DNA from: Curvibacter microcysteis
GTDB taxonomy: Bacteria > Pseudomonadota > Gammaproteobacteria > Burkholderiales > Burkholderiaceae_C
DNA length: 64,000 nt
Assembly: GCF_028649455.1 (NCBI RefSeq)
Contig: NZ_JAQSIO010000004.1
Coordinates: forward strand, 62,001-126,000
Reading direction: 5' to 3'
Position 1 is the first letter of the stretch; every line of letters begins with the position of its first letter. A program made the position numbers and the translations under genes. Shown here piece by piece: positions 17,473 through 26,714 of this stretch. The notes under the pieces are model-generated. The model saw nothing but the letters and a program-made list of their open reading frames with translations, searched no databases and had not been told where the DNA came from.

Positions 17473-17491
17473 CCCCCGTTGCGCACGGGGG
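17473..17491. repeat. GC hairpin between convergent genes
   Basis: CCCCCGT (17473-17479) and ACGGGGG (17485-17491) form a 7-bp stem with a 5-base loop. It lies between the Bug gene stop and the phosphoesterase stop. It may stop transcription from either side, but no T-tract follows. Confidence 0.4.
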
Positions 17492-17497
17492 CTACAC

Positions 17498-19186
17498 TCA
17501 GGTAAAACGGAAGGCCGCACTCAAGTCCCCGGGGGGTCGCTCGCCCCGGGCGCGGAAGGCCGCATCACGCTCGGCCAGCCCTTGCAGTGTGGGCAGGCCG
17601 TGCAAGCGCGTGATGAAGCGCAGGATCGAGGTCGTGTCATAGAAGGTGTGGTCCACATGCCCTTTCTTGACATGGGGCGAGATCAGCAACGCCGGCACGC
17701 GCGAGCCCGGCCCCCAGCGGTCGCCCTTCGGCGGGGCCACCGGGTCCCACCAGCCCCCGTTCTCATCAAAAGTCACCACCACCAGCATGTGGGGCCATTG
17801 CGGGCTCTTCTTCAGGTGCTCGATCACGTTGGCCACATGTTGGTCGCCCGAGGCCACGTCCGAATAACCCGCGTGCAAATTGAGGTTGCCCTGAGGCTTG
17901 TAAAAGGTCACGGCGGGCAGGCGACCGGCCACCACATCGGCCAGGAAGTGGTTGGACATGGGGCTGTCGCCAGTGCCACCATCGCGCAGGTGCTGAGCCC
18001 GCGCCGCCGTACCGGGCGCGAACTGGCTGAAGTAATTGAAGGGCTGGTGGTGGTACTGGAAATTGGGCCGATCGCCATCGGCGCGCCGGTCCAGGGCGGC
18101 CTGCCAGGCGCCGCCATACCAAGCCCAAGACACCTGTTTGCGCGACAACAGGTCACCAATGGTGTCGTAGCGCTGGGGCGGCAGCGTGCTGGCGTGGTCC
18201 GGGTCGGCCAGGCTGGGGTCACCGCCGGGGGCGGGGCGCACATAACTGGGCTGATAAGGCGGCGCCATGGTGTTGACGGCGTAACCATCGGGGGAAATGG
18301 CGCCGTCGTTGACGTACTTGGGCCGGCCGTCCAAGGCTGAAGCGGGGCTGTCGGGGGCCAAGGCCAGACGCGCCCCCTGTGGGCCGTCCTCGGTCACGGC
18401 GATGCGCGTGCGAGCCGCCGTGCGGCTGGCGTGGAAGTACTCAGGGGTACGCCCTGCAATCAAAAACTGGTGGTTCAGGTACGAGCCCCCAAAGGCCGCC
18501 ATGAAAAAGCGGTCGCACAAGGTGTATTGCTGGGCCAGCTTCCACAGACCGAGCTGCTGACGCGACGCGCCGTAGTGGCCCATGACCAGGCCCCCCGCGT
18601 CGGACCAAGCGGCAAAGCCGTCGTTCAGTCCCCCGTTGATCTGCATTTGGTTCTGGTAGAACAAGTGGCACAGGTCGCGCGTGATGACCGACTCCGGCAA
18701 GGGCAGGCCTTCGGCGTCCTTGAGTGCAAAAGGGGCGTTGGGCAGGCCGCTGATCTTGCTCTCGTCGATCAGGTAGGTCTTGCCTTCCACGCTTTGACTG
18801 CGTGGGACCAGGCCCCCCCAGACCTTGGGCAAGGCGGGCAGGGGTTGGCCATTGCGGTCGCGCTGAACGAAGCGCTCGGGCGGCAGGCCAGACAGCGGAT
18901 CCAACGCGCCGGGGAAGTCAGCGAACAAATTGACGAAGCTGCGGTTTTCCAGGTAGATCACCACCACATGGCGGATGTGCCGCTGCAGTTGCGCTTGAAG
19001 CGAGCGCGCCGGTGACTGTTGCCGGTTGGCAGGGGTCTCGGCCGCAGCGCCCGCGGCGCTCAGGCCCGTGGCGGCTGCGGCGGTGACGCCGGCTTGCAAC
19101 CAGCGCCGACGTGAGGGGCTGAGTGGTGTGTCCAGGTTCGACGCAACCTGTGACGGGAGGGCGGGTGAAGTGGGGTCCTGGCTCAT
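17498..19186 (-). CDS. Tat-exported phosphoesterase (phospholipase C / AcpA family)
   Basis: A 562-residue protein of the alkaline-phosphatase superfamily phosphoesterase family. A Tat motif SRRRWLQAG and an Ala-rich hydrophobic stretch lie at the N-terminus. Family motifs are VVVIYLENRSFVNLF, VTFDENGGWWDPVAPP, GPGSRVPALLISPHVKKG and DTTSILRFI. Such enzymes hydrolyse phospholipids or phosphomonoesters outside the cytoplasm and often serve in phosphate acquisition. Which activity applies here cannot be told from sequence. AGGA 6 bases before ATG 19186 decides the start; the frame is open upstream. Confidence 0.9.
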   Translation of the reverse strand: MSQDPTSPALPSQVASNLDTPLSPSRRRWLQAGVTAAAATGLSAAGAAAETPANRQQSPARSLQAQLQRHIRHVVVIYLENRSFVNLFADFPGALDPLSGLPPERFVQRDRNGQPLPALPKVWGGLVPRSQSVEGKTYLIDESKISGLPNAPFALKDAEGLPLPESVITRDLCHLFYQNQMQINGGLNDGFAAWSDAGGLVMGHYGASRQQLGLWKLAQQYTLCDRFFMAAFGGSYLNHQFLIAGRTPEYFHASRTAARTRIAVTEDGPQGARLALAPDSPASALDGRPKYVNDGAISPDGYAVNTMAPPYQPSYVRPAPGGDPSLADPDHASTLPPQRYDTIGDLLSRKQVSWAWYGGAWQAALDRRADGDRPNFQYHHQPFNYFSQFAPGTAARAQHLRDGGTGDSPMSNHFLADVVAGRLPAVTFYKPQGNLNLHAGYSDVASGDQHVANVIEHLKKSPQWPHMLVVVTFDENGGWWDPVAPPKGDRWGPGSRVPALLISPHVKKGHVDHTFYDTTSILRFITRLHGLPTLQGLAERDAAFRARGERPPGDLSAAFRFT

Positions 19187-19257
19187 GGGCGTCCTGACGC
19201 AGCGGGTGCCCGCTGACCGCAGCGGACTGACGCGCATTTTGACGCAGCAGGGGCCGA

Positions 19258-20259
19258 TCAGTCGTCACGCCGGCGCCGGGCCCACCAGCCTGCGAGCACG
19301 GTGAAAGTCACCACCACCGCCGCGATCACCCAAAACCCATGCGGGTGCTCAGCCAGGGGGATGCCCCCCACGTTCATGCCCAAGAGACCGGCCACGATGT
19401 TGATGGGCAGGGCCAGCACGGTGACCACGGTCAGGGTGTAGACGCTTTTGTTGGTCTGCTCACCCACCTGGGCCGCGATTTCTTCTTGCAGCAGGCGGAT
19501 GCGCTCCTGCAGTTCAGCCGCATCACGGATCACCAAAGAGAACTCCTCTGTGGCTTGGCGCAGATCGTCCAGATCCTCGTCCCCGACCCAGGCAGGCGGG
19601 CGGCGCAGCAGGCGAAACAAGGCGCCAGGCTCGGGCGCCAGCAAGCGCTGAAGGCGCACCAGCACCCGGCGCAACGCGCCCAGCTCGGCACGCTGGCGCT
19701 GCAGCCGTCCCTGCAACAGGCGGTCTTCCACGCTGTCGACCTGCACCGTGGCCTGACGCACGATGCGCACCAGCACATCGCCCTGGTCATGCAACAAGCG
19801 GTTCAAAAAAGCCAGTGAAGACGCAAAGCGCAAGCCGTCGCGCACGGCCTGGCGCAGCACGTCGATGGTGCGCAGCGGGTGCAGGCGCGCCGTCAGGGCC
19901 AGGTGCGGGCTGACGTTGACCCACAGGGTTTCGATCTCAGCGGGGTCAAAGGAAAACTCATAGGCCACGTCGTTGACCACCGCCACCAGGGTGCCGTCGG
20001 CGTCTTCGATGCGGGTCGAGCGCGAGCCCTCGTGCAGGGCCTCAAAAAACTCTGGCGCCACCGGCAGGTGCTTGCGAATCCAGGTCTCGGCCGCGGCATC
20101 GCTGAGGTTGAAATGCAGCCAGACAAAGTCGCCTGGCGCACGCGGCGCCTGCAGCCAGGCGAGGGCCTGCTCCAGGTCCAGCGCCCGCCCCGAAGCGCCC
20201 GCCTCGAAGGCGTAGCCACAAATCAAGCCGTGGCGCGTGGCGCCATAGGAAGGGGTCAT
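19258..20259 (-). CDS. zntB: CorA/ZntB-family divalent metal transporter
   Basis: A 333-residue protein with a long cytoplasmic, helix-rich N-terminal domain and two C-terminal membrane helices. The pore signature GMNVGG is at about residues 294-299, followed by a periplasmic loop (PLAEHPHG) and the last helix. ZntB moves zinc across the inner membrane; the Met in GMN is shared with CorA, so magnesium or other metals cannot be excluded. It follows the PPK2 gene by 57 bases on the same strand. Confidence 0.9.
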   Translation of the reverse strand: MTPSYGATRHGLICGYAFEAGASGRALDLEQALAWLQAPRAPGDFVWLHFNLSDAAAETWIRKHLPVAPEFFEALHEGSRSTRIEDADGTLVAVVNDVAYEFSFDPAEIETLWVNVSPHLALTARLHPLRTIDVLRQAVRDGLRFASSLAFLNRLLHDQGDVLVRIVRQATVQVDSVEDRLLQGRLQRQRAELGALRRVLVRLQRLLAPEPGALFRLLRRPPAWVGDEDLDDLRQATEEFSLVIRDAAELQERIRLLQEEIAAQVGEQTNKSVYTLTVVTVLALPINIVAGLLGMNVGGIPLAEHPHGFWVIAAVVVTFTVLAGWWARRRRDD

Positions 20260-20316
20260 CGCTGCATCACACGCGCACCGCCTCGTGTGGCCCGTTCAGG
20301 CCACCCAAGCTGCGCA

Positions 20317-21234
20317 TCAATAGACCTGCGGGACAAACATGTCCTGCGGCACGGGGTTGCGCAGGTAGTCTTCGTGGCGCTCGCGCTGCGGCAGCTCGAT
20401 GCGCGGGTGCGGCACCTCTTCGTAAGGCATTTGCTGCAGCAAGTGCTGGATGCAATTCAGGCGGGCCTTCTTCTTGTCGTCGGCCGCCACCACCCACCAG
20501 GGCGCTTCGGCGATGTGGGTGCGCTCCAGCATGATCTCTTTGGCCTTGGTGTAGTCCTCCCAGCGACGGCGCGACTCCAGGTCCATGGGGCTGAGCTTCC
20601 ACTGCTTGAGCGGGTCGTGGATGCGGCCCAGAAAGCGCAGGCGTTGCTCGTCGTCCGAGATGGAAAACCAGTACTTGATCAACTGAATGCCCGAGCGCAC
20701 CAGCATGCGCTCAAACTCGGGCGCCGAGCGGAAAAACTCTTCGTACTGATCGTCATTGCAAAAGCCCATGACGCGCTCGACGCCTGCGCGGTTGTACCAA
20801 CTGCGGTCGAACAGCACCATCTCACCCGCCGCGGGCAAGTGGGCGGCATAGCGTTGGAAGTACCACTGCGTGCGTTCCCGGTCGTTGGGCGCTGGCAAGG
20901 CCGCCACACGGCACACGCGCGGGTTCAGGCGCTGGGTGATGCGCTTGATCACGCCCCCCTTGCCGGCAGCGTCGCGCCCCTCAAAAAGGATCACCACTTT
21001 GTGGCCGCTGGCAACCACCCAGTCCTGCAGTTTGACCAGTTCGCCTTGCAGGCGGAACAGCTCCCGGAAGTAGCGACGGCGGTTTTCACGGTAGCTCGCA
21101 TCGCGCAAGGCGTCGGTGCCTCCAGCGAGTTCGTCAATGTGGCGGTCCTCCAGCTCCAGTTCCAGCTCTTCGTCATAGCTGTCGTGGGCTTCTTGGTGGA
21201 TGCGGCGGATGAGTTCGTCTTCGTCGGAGATCAA
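20317..21234 (-). CDS. ppk2: Polyphosphate kinase 2 (PPK2 family)
   Basis: A 305-residue enzyme transferring phosphate between polyphosphate and nucleotides. Walker A GRDAAGKGG (about 86-94) and the lid/Walker B segment FDRSWYNRAG (about 142-151) are intact. FCNDDQYEEF and WKLSPMDLESR are also typical of one-domain PPK2 proteins. The N-terminal 35 residues are very acidic (repeated Glu/Leu). Subclass (ADP- or AMP-directed) is not determined here. Confidence 0.94.
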   Translation of the reverse strand: MISDEDELIRRIHQEAHDSYDEELELELEDRHIDELAGGTDALRDASYRENRRRYFRELFRLQGELVKLQDWVVASGHKVVILFEGRDAAGKGGVIKRITQRLNPRVCRVAALPAPNDRERTQWYFQRYAAHLPAAGEMVLFDRSWYNRAGVERVMGFCNDDQYEEFFRSAPEFERMLVRSGIQLIKYWFSISDDEQRLRFLGRIHDPLKQWKLSPMDLESRRRWEDYTKAKEIMLERTHIAEAPWWVVAADDKKKARLNCIQHLLQQMPYEEVPHPRIELPQRERHEDYLRNPVPQDMFVPQVY

Positions 21235-21446
21235 AAGCAGACCTTTGGCGGCTAAATAGGCAACGGGGGCCCCACAGGGGCCGGCGCCCGCAGCCTAAAG
21301 GGCCACTGTGTCAGGGCCATGACAAGACTTTCCCCTTCAATCTGCGCAAAGCTTGATCTCGCTGGGTGTGGCGCCGCCCCAGGCCGGTTAAGTTGGAGCT
21401 TCACGCCACCCTGGCACGCCCCTCATCACCACCCAGCCCGCTCAAC

Positions 21447-21797
21447 ATGCCCCTGCAACACCGCCCCAACCCCCTCGACACGCGCAGCGAGCGCATCGTG
21501 GACGCCCTCAAGCAACTGCGCCAATTCCGCCCGGCACAGGAGCGGGAGCGGGCCATCCATGTGCTCAGCGGCGTGACGGTCAGCCCCCTGCCCGACCCGG
21601 GCCGCGAAGGCCATGGCCTGCTGCAATTGCACTTTGCCGGGGGACTGACGGAGGCCGTGATCGGCGAGGACTATCTGCAGCTGCAGATGATCGAGCACTG
21701 CCGCTTGGAGCAAGACGGCCCCGAGGGCGACGGTCCGGTGGCACAGCGGGTGCGGTCGCTCTCGAAAAAATGGGCGCAACTGAACGAAGTCGGTTAA
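21447..21797 (+). CDS. Unrecognised small protein
   Basis: A 116-residue protein starting MPLQHRPNP; the frame is open a further 27 codons upstream. It has an N-terminal basic helix (SERIVDALKQLRQF), a beta-rich centre (LLQLHFAGGLTEAVIGEDYLQLQ) and a basic tail. No signal peptide or membrane segment is present. I do not recognise a family. It lies 61 bases before another small unknown on the same strand, so the two may be co-expressed. Confidence 0.6.
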   Translation: MPLQHRPNPLDTRSERIVDALKQLRQFRPAQERERAIHVLSGVTVSPLPDPGREGHGLLQLHFAGGLTEAVIGEDYLQLQMIEHCRLEQDGPEGDGPVAQRVRSLSKKWAQLNEVG

Positions 21798-21858
21798 AAA
21801 TAATCACTAGCGCCGCAACGCCGCATGAATTGACCTTCTACTCTTCAGAAAGACACCC

Positions 21859-22176
21859 ATGCCAAGACCTTTGACCAGCGACGAAATGCTCAGCCTGCCC
21901 AACACCGTGCTGTACGACCCAGTGGCCAAACGGGGCGCAGCCTACAACGGGCTGCACAAGCTGATCACGGAAAGCGCCAGCAGCAAATTGCTGGAATTCG
22001 CCTTGAAAAAGGCCTACCAGGACGCCCCCTGGGACCCGACCACCCACGACCCCGAAGGCGATTGGACGCCGCTGCCGTCCTGGATGGTGGGCGAAGTGCA
22101 GCACCGCTGCGTGCTGTACTGGCTCAAAAGCGGTGATGAATCCGACGAAGACCTGCTGAAGATCCCTGCGGCTTGA
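21859..22176 (+). CDS. Unrecognised small protein
   Basis: A 105-residue acidic soluble protein beginning MPRPLTSDEML. It has several Trp residues (PWDPTT, DWTPLPSWMVGE, YWLKSG) and an acidic tail (SGDESDEDLL). The start is preceded by a purine-rich AGAAAGA. No family recognised; no signal peptide or membrane helix. The Trp/Pro-rich middle suggests a small folded domain rather than a random frame. Confidence 0.65.
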   Translation: MPRPLTSDEMLSLPNTVLYDPVAKRGAAYNGLHKLITESASSKLLEFALKKAYQDAPWDPTTHDPEGDWTPLPSWMVGEVQHRCVLYWLKSGDESDEDLLKIPAA

Positions 22177-22248
22177 CCCGCACGGCGCTTCGCCGGGCCA
22201 AAAGCCTCCCGGGGTCAGCCGTCCGTTGGTACCGCCGAGGGAGCCAGC

Positions 22249-22800
22249 TCAGGGATTGCGCGCAGACCGCTCCACTGGCAAGGCCGGGGGCACGCTGTTG
22301 ACCAGGGGCATGGGCTTGAAATCGTCCAGCACCGTGGCCGTGAACAACACCCGCCCGCCTTCCCAGGGTCTGTAGGGCTCAAACACCACCTTGGTGGCAC
22401 GCCCACCGGGGCCGATCACACGCGGCGGCACATCGACCAGGCGGCCGTAGTCGGCAAAAGCAAAACCACGCCAGCTGGCACCGGCCTTGGGCAAGGGGTC
22501 GTTTTCGGGGTTGTCTGCCACCCAGGCCAGAATCACCCGGCACTCGGGGCCTGGACGCAGCGGCTCAATGATCTCGGTGACCACCTGCATTTCCTGGCGG
22601 TCCTTGTCGGTGGGCTTGTCAGACATGCCCGTGCTTCTGGGGGTGTGAAAGCGAATCAAGCCGTCCAACACCAGCAGGGTCTTGCTGGCATCCACCCCGA
22701 CCGGGACCGTCCCTTCACGGCACAGGCGCACCCGGCCAGACTCGCCCCGGGCATGGGCCACCGAGGCCAGCAACAGCATGGCGTAAATCAAAAACTTCAT
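22249..22800 (-). CDS. Exported protein of unknown function
   Basis: A 183-residue protein with a short Sec signal (MKFLIYAMLLLASVAHARG). A strong AGGAGGGG precedes ATG 22800, which settles the start. The mature part contains two Cys (RLCREG, GPECRV) that could form a disulfide, and a compact beta-rich pattern. I do not recognise the family. It is divergent from the MYG1 gene. Confidence 0.75.
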   Translation of the reverse strand: MKFLIYAMLLLASVAHARGESGRVRLCREGTVPVGVDASKTLLVLDGLIRFHTPRSTGMSDKPTDKDRQEMQVVTEIIEPLRPGPECRVILAWVADNPENDPLPKAGASWRGFAFADYGRLVDVPPRVIGPGGRATKVVFEPYRPWEGGRVLFTATVLDDFKPMPLVNSVPPALPVERSARNP

Positions 22801-23064
22801 GAAACCCCTCCTCTGCCCTGCGGGCGGTACTGGCATCGCGCGCTGGCTCTGCAAGCACTGGGCGACCCGACGGCCCCCAATTTAACCGAGGCGGCCGTTA
22901 CAACTCGTGCATTTCATCACAAATACGCGGTGTAACCACCTCCGCAGACTGGCACCCGCGCGCCCTCCTGCGCCACTGGATTCAGGGCTGGCAAGCCCCC
23001 TTGCGACCGGGAAAGGATGGCCCCCGATCAGGGGCTTCCTCGAAGGCTTCGCTACCATTGGCAC

Positions 23065-24045
23065 ATGACACAGAACAAGATCATCGCCACCCACAGTGGC
23101 AGCTTCCATGCCGACGACGTTTTTGGCGTGGGCATCCTGATGGGCGTCTTCCCCGAGCACACCCTGCTGCGCACCCGCCACAACGACAAAATCGAGGCCG
23201 CTGATTTCGCCGTCGACGTGGGTGGGATATGGGACGCCGCCAAAGGCCGTTTTGACCACCACCAGCGCGGATTTGACGGCGCCCGCCCGGCGCGCCAAAA
23301 CGCAGACGGCCAAACCGTGCCGGGCGTGGGCTACGCCAGCGCCGGCCTGGTGTGGTCGGCCTACGGAGCGCAATACGTCCAAGCCTGGGCGCAGCGCCAC
23401 CAACAAGCGCTGGACCAGGCCGCCGTGGCCGACATCGTGAGCAGCATCGACCACTCGCTGGTGCAGTACCTGGACATCGTGGACACCGGCCAGGGCGACG
23501 TGGCCGCAGGCATTTTTGGCCTGTCGGCCCTGGTCGCCCAGCTCAACACCCACTGGATGGAAGAACAAGGCCTGGACCAGAGCACCAAAGCGCAGTTGCA
23601 GGAGACGCGATTCAGAGAAGCCATCGCCATCGTGCGCAAGTTCCTGGACCACGCGATTGGCAAGAAGGTCTCGCAAATCCGCTCCGCCGACATCGTGCGC
23701 CAGTCGCCGCGCCTGCTGGGCGGCCGGGTGCTGCACCTGAACCAGGGTGGCATGCCCTGGACCCGCGTGGTGCTGGACGAAATGCCCGAGGTGCTGCTGG
23801 TGATCTACCCCGACTCGGACGGCAACCAGTACCAGCTCAAGACCGTGCCGGTGGAAGTGGGCTCTTTCCAGTCGCGACTGGACCTGCCCGCCGCCTGGTC
23901 CGGCCTGCGCGAACACGAACTGGCCGCGGTCACGGGCGTGGCCGACAGCGTGTTCTGCCACCTGAACCTGTTCATCGCCGGCGCACGCAGCCTGGAGGGC
24001 ATCACGCAAATGGCGGCCCTGGCACTGCCCAAGGCCACCGCCTGA
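23065..24045 (+). CDS. MYG1 family protein (predicted metal-dependent hydrolase/exonuclease)
   Basis: A 326-residue DHH-like phosphoesterase. THSGSFHADDVFGVGIL at the N-terminus and FDHHQRGF are the MYG1 metal-site motifs, with SSIDHSLVQYLD further on. Eukaryotic MYG1 is a 3'-5' RNA exonuclease; the bacterial role is not established. The start at ATG 23065 begins directly before the conserved N-terminus. It is convergent with the SbtA-like gene. Confidence 0.92.
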   Translation: MTQNKIIATHSGSFHADDVFGVGILMGVFPEHTLLRTRHNDKIEAADFAVDVGGIWDAAKGRFDHHQRGFDGARPARQNADGQTVPGVGYASAGLVWSAYGAQYVQAWAQRHQQALDQAAVADIVSSIDHSLVQYLDIVDTGQGDVAAGIFGLSALVAQLNTHWMEEQGLDQSTKAQLQETRFREAIAIVRKFLDHAIGKKVSQIRSADIVRQSPRLLGGRVLHLNQGGMPWTRVVLDEMPEVLLVIYPDSDGNQYQLKTVPVEVGSFQSRLDLPAAWSGLREHELAAVTGVADSVFCHLNLFIAGARSLEGITQMAALALPKATA

Positions 24046-24082
24046 ACGAAGTTCACCCCCGAGGCGGCGCTGCCGCCCTCAC

Positions 24083-25105
24083 TCAGCCCAAGACCTGCTG
24101 GGCCACCCAGGCATAGACGGGAATGCCCAGCAGCAGGTTGAGTGGGAAGGTCACCCCCAGCGACAGGCCAAAGTACAGCGAGGGGTTGGCCTCGGGAATG
24201 GCGTAGCGAAGCACGGCTGGCACCACGATGTAGGACGCGCTGGCCGACAGCACCATCAACAAAGCCGCGTCCCCGGCCGGCAAACCCAGCAAAGCCGACA
24301 AAGCCAGGGCCAGGCTGGCGTGCACCACCGGCCCCAGGCAAGCATAGGCCAGCAACACGGGCGACTGCCCCCGCACCGAGCCCATGTTCTTGCCCACCAT
24401 CAGCCCCATGTCGAGCAGGAAGAAGGCCAGCATGCCCTTGAACAGGTCACTGGAGAAGGGTGCCATCAACTCATGCCCCCGGTCACCGCTGAGGTAGCCG
24501 ACCGCCATGGCACCCAGCAGCATCAGCTGCGCCCCGTCGGTGAAGGACTCATGCAGGATGCGCCCCAGCGAGGGGCCATTTCCCCCACCTGCGCCGCCCC
24601 CCAACGTCGCCACGGCCGCGCCGCCGCCTGTGGATGAGTAAGCCACAGCGCCCTTGGCGGCATGGCGCAGCCGGTTGGCCAACAGCACGGCCATCAGCAC
24701 CGCAGGCGACTCCATGATGACCAAGGCCACCGCCATGTGACCGCCCGGGGCCATGCCGTGGGCGTCGAGGTACTGGGAGGCGGTCACAAAAGTCACGGCA
24801 CTGACCGAACCATAAGAGGCGGCGATGGCGACCGCATCCAACGGCGAGACCCGCCGCTTGAGCACCTGGTAGCCCAGGGCCGGCACCAAAAAGGCCATGG
24901 TCAAGGCTGCCAGCAAGCCCAGCACCACGGTGCCACTGATGTCCGAGTGCGCCAGCGCCAGGCCGCCCTTGAGGCCCAGGGCCATCAGCAGGTAAAGCGA
25001 CAAGAACTTGGCGATCGCGGGGGGGATCTCCAAGTTGGAACGCAGCGCCCCCGCGGACAGGCCCAAAACAAAAAACAGAATCGCTGGGTCCAATAGGTTC
25101 TGCAT
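24083..25105 (-). CDS. SbtA-like sodium-dependent bicarbonate permease
   Basis: A 340-residue membrane protein with about ten hydrophobic segments arranged as two halves. The start LLDPAILFFVLGLSAGALRSNLEIP and the second-half FFLLDMGLMVGKN are characteristic of the SbtA family. The two halves are linked by a Gly-rich cytoplasmic loop (about 165-185). SbtA imports bicarbonate with sodium in cyanobacteria; here the substrate is inferred. No SbtB (PII-like) partner is adjacent. AAGGAG 6 bases before ATG 25105 decides the start. It is divergent from a LysR gene that is the obvious regulator. Confidence 0.9.
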   Translation of the reverse strand: MQNLLDPAILFFVLGLSAGALRSNLEIPPAIAKFLSLYLLMALGLKGGLALAHSDISGTVVLGLLAALTMAFLVPALGYQVLKRRVSPLDAVAIAASYGSVSAVTFVTASQYLDAHGMAPGGHMAVALVIMESPAVLMAVLLANRLRHAAKGAVAYSSTGGGAAVATLGGGAGGGNGPSLGRILHESFTDGAQLMLLGAMAVGYLSGDRGHELMAPFSSDLFKGMLAFFLLDMGLMVGKNMGSVRGQSPVLLAYACLGPVVHASLALALSALLGLPAGDAALLMVLSASASYIVVPAVLRYAIPEANPSLYFGLSLGVTFPLNLLLGIPVYAWVAQQVLG

Positions 25106-25154
25106 GAACAACTCCTTCTGGATGCCATGCTAAAGAGCGAAGTCCATTAGGTAA

Positions 25155-25194
25155 AATCGATTCTTAACCATTGATCCATAGAGATAAATCTATG
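25155..25194. promoter_or_regulatory. Palindromes in the sbtA-like/lysR divergent region
   Basis: AATCGATT (25155-25162) lies in the short divergent spacer. A perfect CATAGA-N6-TCTATG dyad (25177-25194) runs into the ATG of the LysR gene. Both fit LysR-type T-N11-A operator architecture. The second could also fold in mRNA and hide the start codon. Confidence 0.5.
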
Positions 25195-26115
25195 AACATC
25201 ACTTTTCGGCAGTTGAAGCTCTTTCTGGCCTTGGCTGACACCGGCAGCGTCAGCCGCGCCGCCCAGGCCTGCCATGTGACGCAACCCACCGCATCGATGC
25301 AACTGAAAGAGGTGTCTGACTCGGTAGGTTTGCCGCTGTATGAAGTGATTGCCAAGCGCGTGCACCTGACCGACGCGGGTCGGGATCTGGCGCGCACAGC
25401 GCGCGCCATCCAGGACGAATGGGCCGCGTTCGAGCAACGCATCGACGCCACCCAGGGACTGACGCGCGGCCAGCTTCGGGTGGCCGTGGTCAGCACCGCC
25501 AAGTACTTTGTGCCCCGGCTGTTGGGCAGTTTTTGCGCGCAGTACCCGGAGATCGACATCGCCCTCGAAGTGCTGAACCGCGATGGCGTGGTGCAGCGCC
25601 TGCGCGACAACCGAGACGACCTCTACATCATGTCCATGCCGCCGGCTGACATGGACTTGGAGGACCAGGTGTTTCTGCCCAATCCACTGGTGGTGATTGC
25701 CGCGCAAAGCCATCCCCTGGCCTCGCAGGGTCCGTTGACGCTGCAGGACCTGAGTGCCCAGCGCTTCATCCTGCGCGAGCGCGGTTCGGGTACACGCATG
25801 GCGGTGGATGCGCACTTCAAGCGCCAGCGCTTCAAGCCCCAGCTTCGCCTGGAATTGGGCAGCAACGAAGCCGTCAAAGAAGCCGTGGCAGGCGACCTGG
25901 GCTTGTCGGTGCTGTCACGTCACGCCTTGGCAGGCCAGCCGGCAGCCCACGGCGTGGCGGTGTTGGACGTGCAGGGCTTTCCACTGGCGTCCAGCTGGCA
26001 CCTGGTGCGGCAAAAGGGCAAACAGTGGACCCCCATCGCCCGGGTGTTTCAGGCCCATTTGCTCGCCAGGTCGGCGGGCTGGGCGCCCCCTCTTGGGACA
26101 GAAAGCCAGGACTGA
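25192..26115 (+). CDS. LysR-family transcriptional regulator
   Basis: A 307-residue regulator. The N-terminal winged helix (MNITFRQLKLFLALADTGSVSRAAQACHVTQPTAS region, about 1-60) is followed by a linker helix and a two-lobed effector domain. It resembles CbbR/CysB-type regulators. Its divergent position, 86 bases from the SbtA-like gene, suggests it controls bicarbonate uptake, possibly sensing a carbon metabolite; that is inference. A palindrome overlaps its start codon. Confidence 0.93.
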   Translation: MNITFRQLKLFLALADTGSVSRAAQACHVTQPTASMQLKEVSDSVGLPLYEVIAKRVHLTDAGRDLARTARAIQDEWAAFEQRIDATQGLTRGQLRVAVVSTAKYFVPRLLGSFCAQYPEIDIALEVLNRDGVVQRLRDNRDDLYIMSMPPADMDLEDQVFLPNPLVVIAAQSHPLASQGPLTLQDLSAQRFILRERGSGTRMAVDAHFKRQRFKPQLRLELGSNEAVKEAVAGDLGLSVLSRHALAGQPAAHGVAVLDVQGFPLASSWHLVRQKGKQWTPIARVFQAHLLARSAGWAPPLGTESQD

Positions 26116-26230
26116 ACCAGCACAGCGCTGTCGCGCAATCGCTCGCGGCGACAGGCCCCAAGCCCCTGCGCCAGCGCGGGTCGGGAGGCCTGATTAGACT
26201 TTGCGCCTCACCACCAGAAAGCAGGCCCCC

Positions 26231-26653
26231 ATGCTCATCCGTTTGACCTATGCGAGCCGCGTCAAAGGCAGCCTGGGGCCCGCCGATGTCAAGGACATCC
26301 TGCGCGCCTCCAAACGCAACAACGCTCAGTTGGGCATCACCGGCACGCTGCTGCTGGTGGATGGCCTCTTTCTGCAGTGCCTGGAGGGGGGCCTGGTGCC
26401 CGTCAACACCCTGTACCACCGCATCCTGTTGGACCCACGGCACCACCAACCCGCGCTGTTGAACTTTGCCGAAATCGAGCGCCGGCTCTTTGGCGGCTGG
26501 CACATGGGACTGGTGCCGGCCACCGCCGACAACCTGGCCGTGCTCCTGTCTTACTCTCCGTCGGCGCAGTTTGACCCCTATGCGATGCGCCCCAAGGCAC
26601 TGGATGCCTTGTTTGAAGAATTGGTCGCCCGCGCCCGGGTGTTGGGCGACTGA
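26231..26653 (+). CDS. BLUF-domain blue-light photoreceptor (PixD-like, single domain)
   Basis: A 140-residue protein consisting of one BLUF domain plus a short helical tail. The flavin-pocket residues are all present: Tyr7, Asn31, Gln49, Trp90 and Met92. Their mutual spacing equals that of AppA and PixD (Tyr to Asn 24, to Gln 42, to Trp 83, to Met 85). BLUF proteins bind FAD and switch hydrogen bonding on blue light. No output domain is fused, so signalling must go through a partner protein. The start at 26231 is the first Met before the fold; an upstream Met is possible. Confidence 0.93.
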   Translation: MLIRLTYASRVKGSLGPADVKDILRASKRNNAQLGITGTLLLVDGLFLQCLEGGLVPVNTLYHRILLDPRHHQPALLNFAEIERRLFGGWHMGLVPATADNLAVLLSYSPSAQFDPYAMRPKALDALFEELVARARVLGD

Positions 26654-26714
26654 GCCCAAGTCACGGCCCGTGGCATGAAGGCCGAACCGGCCCACCGACC
26701 GGAGTGACGGAAGT

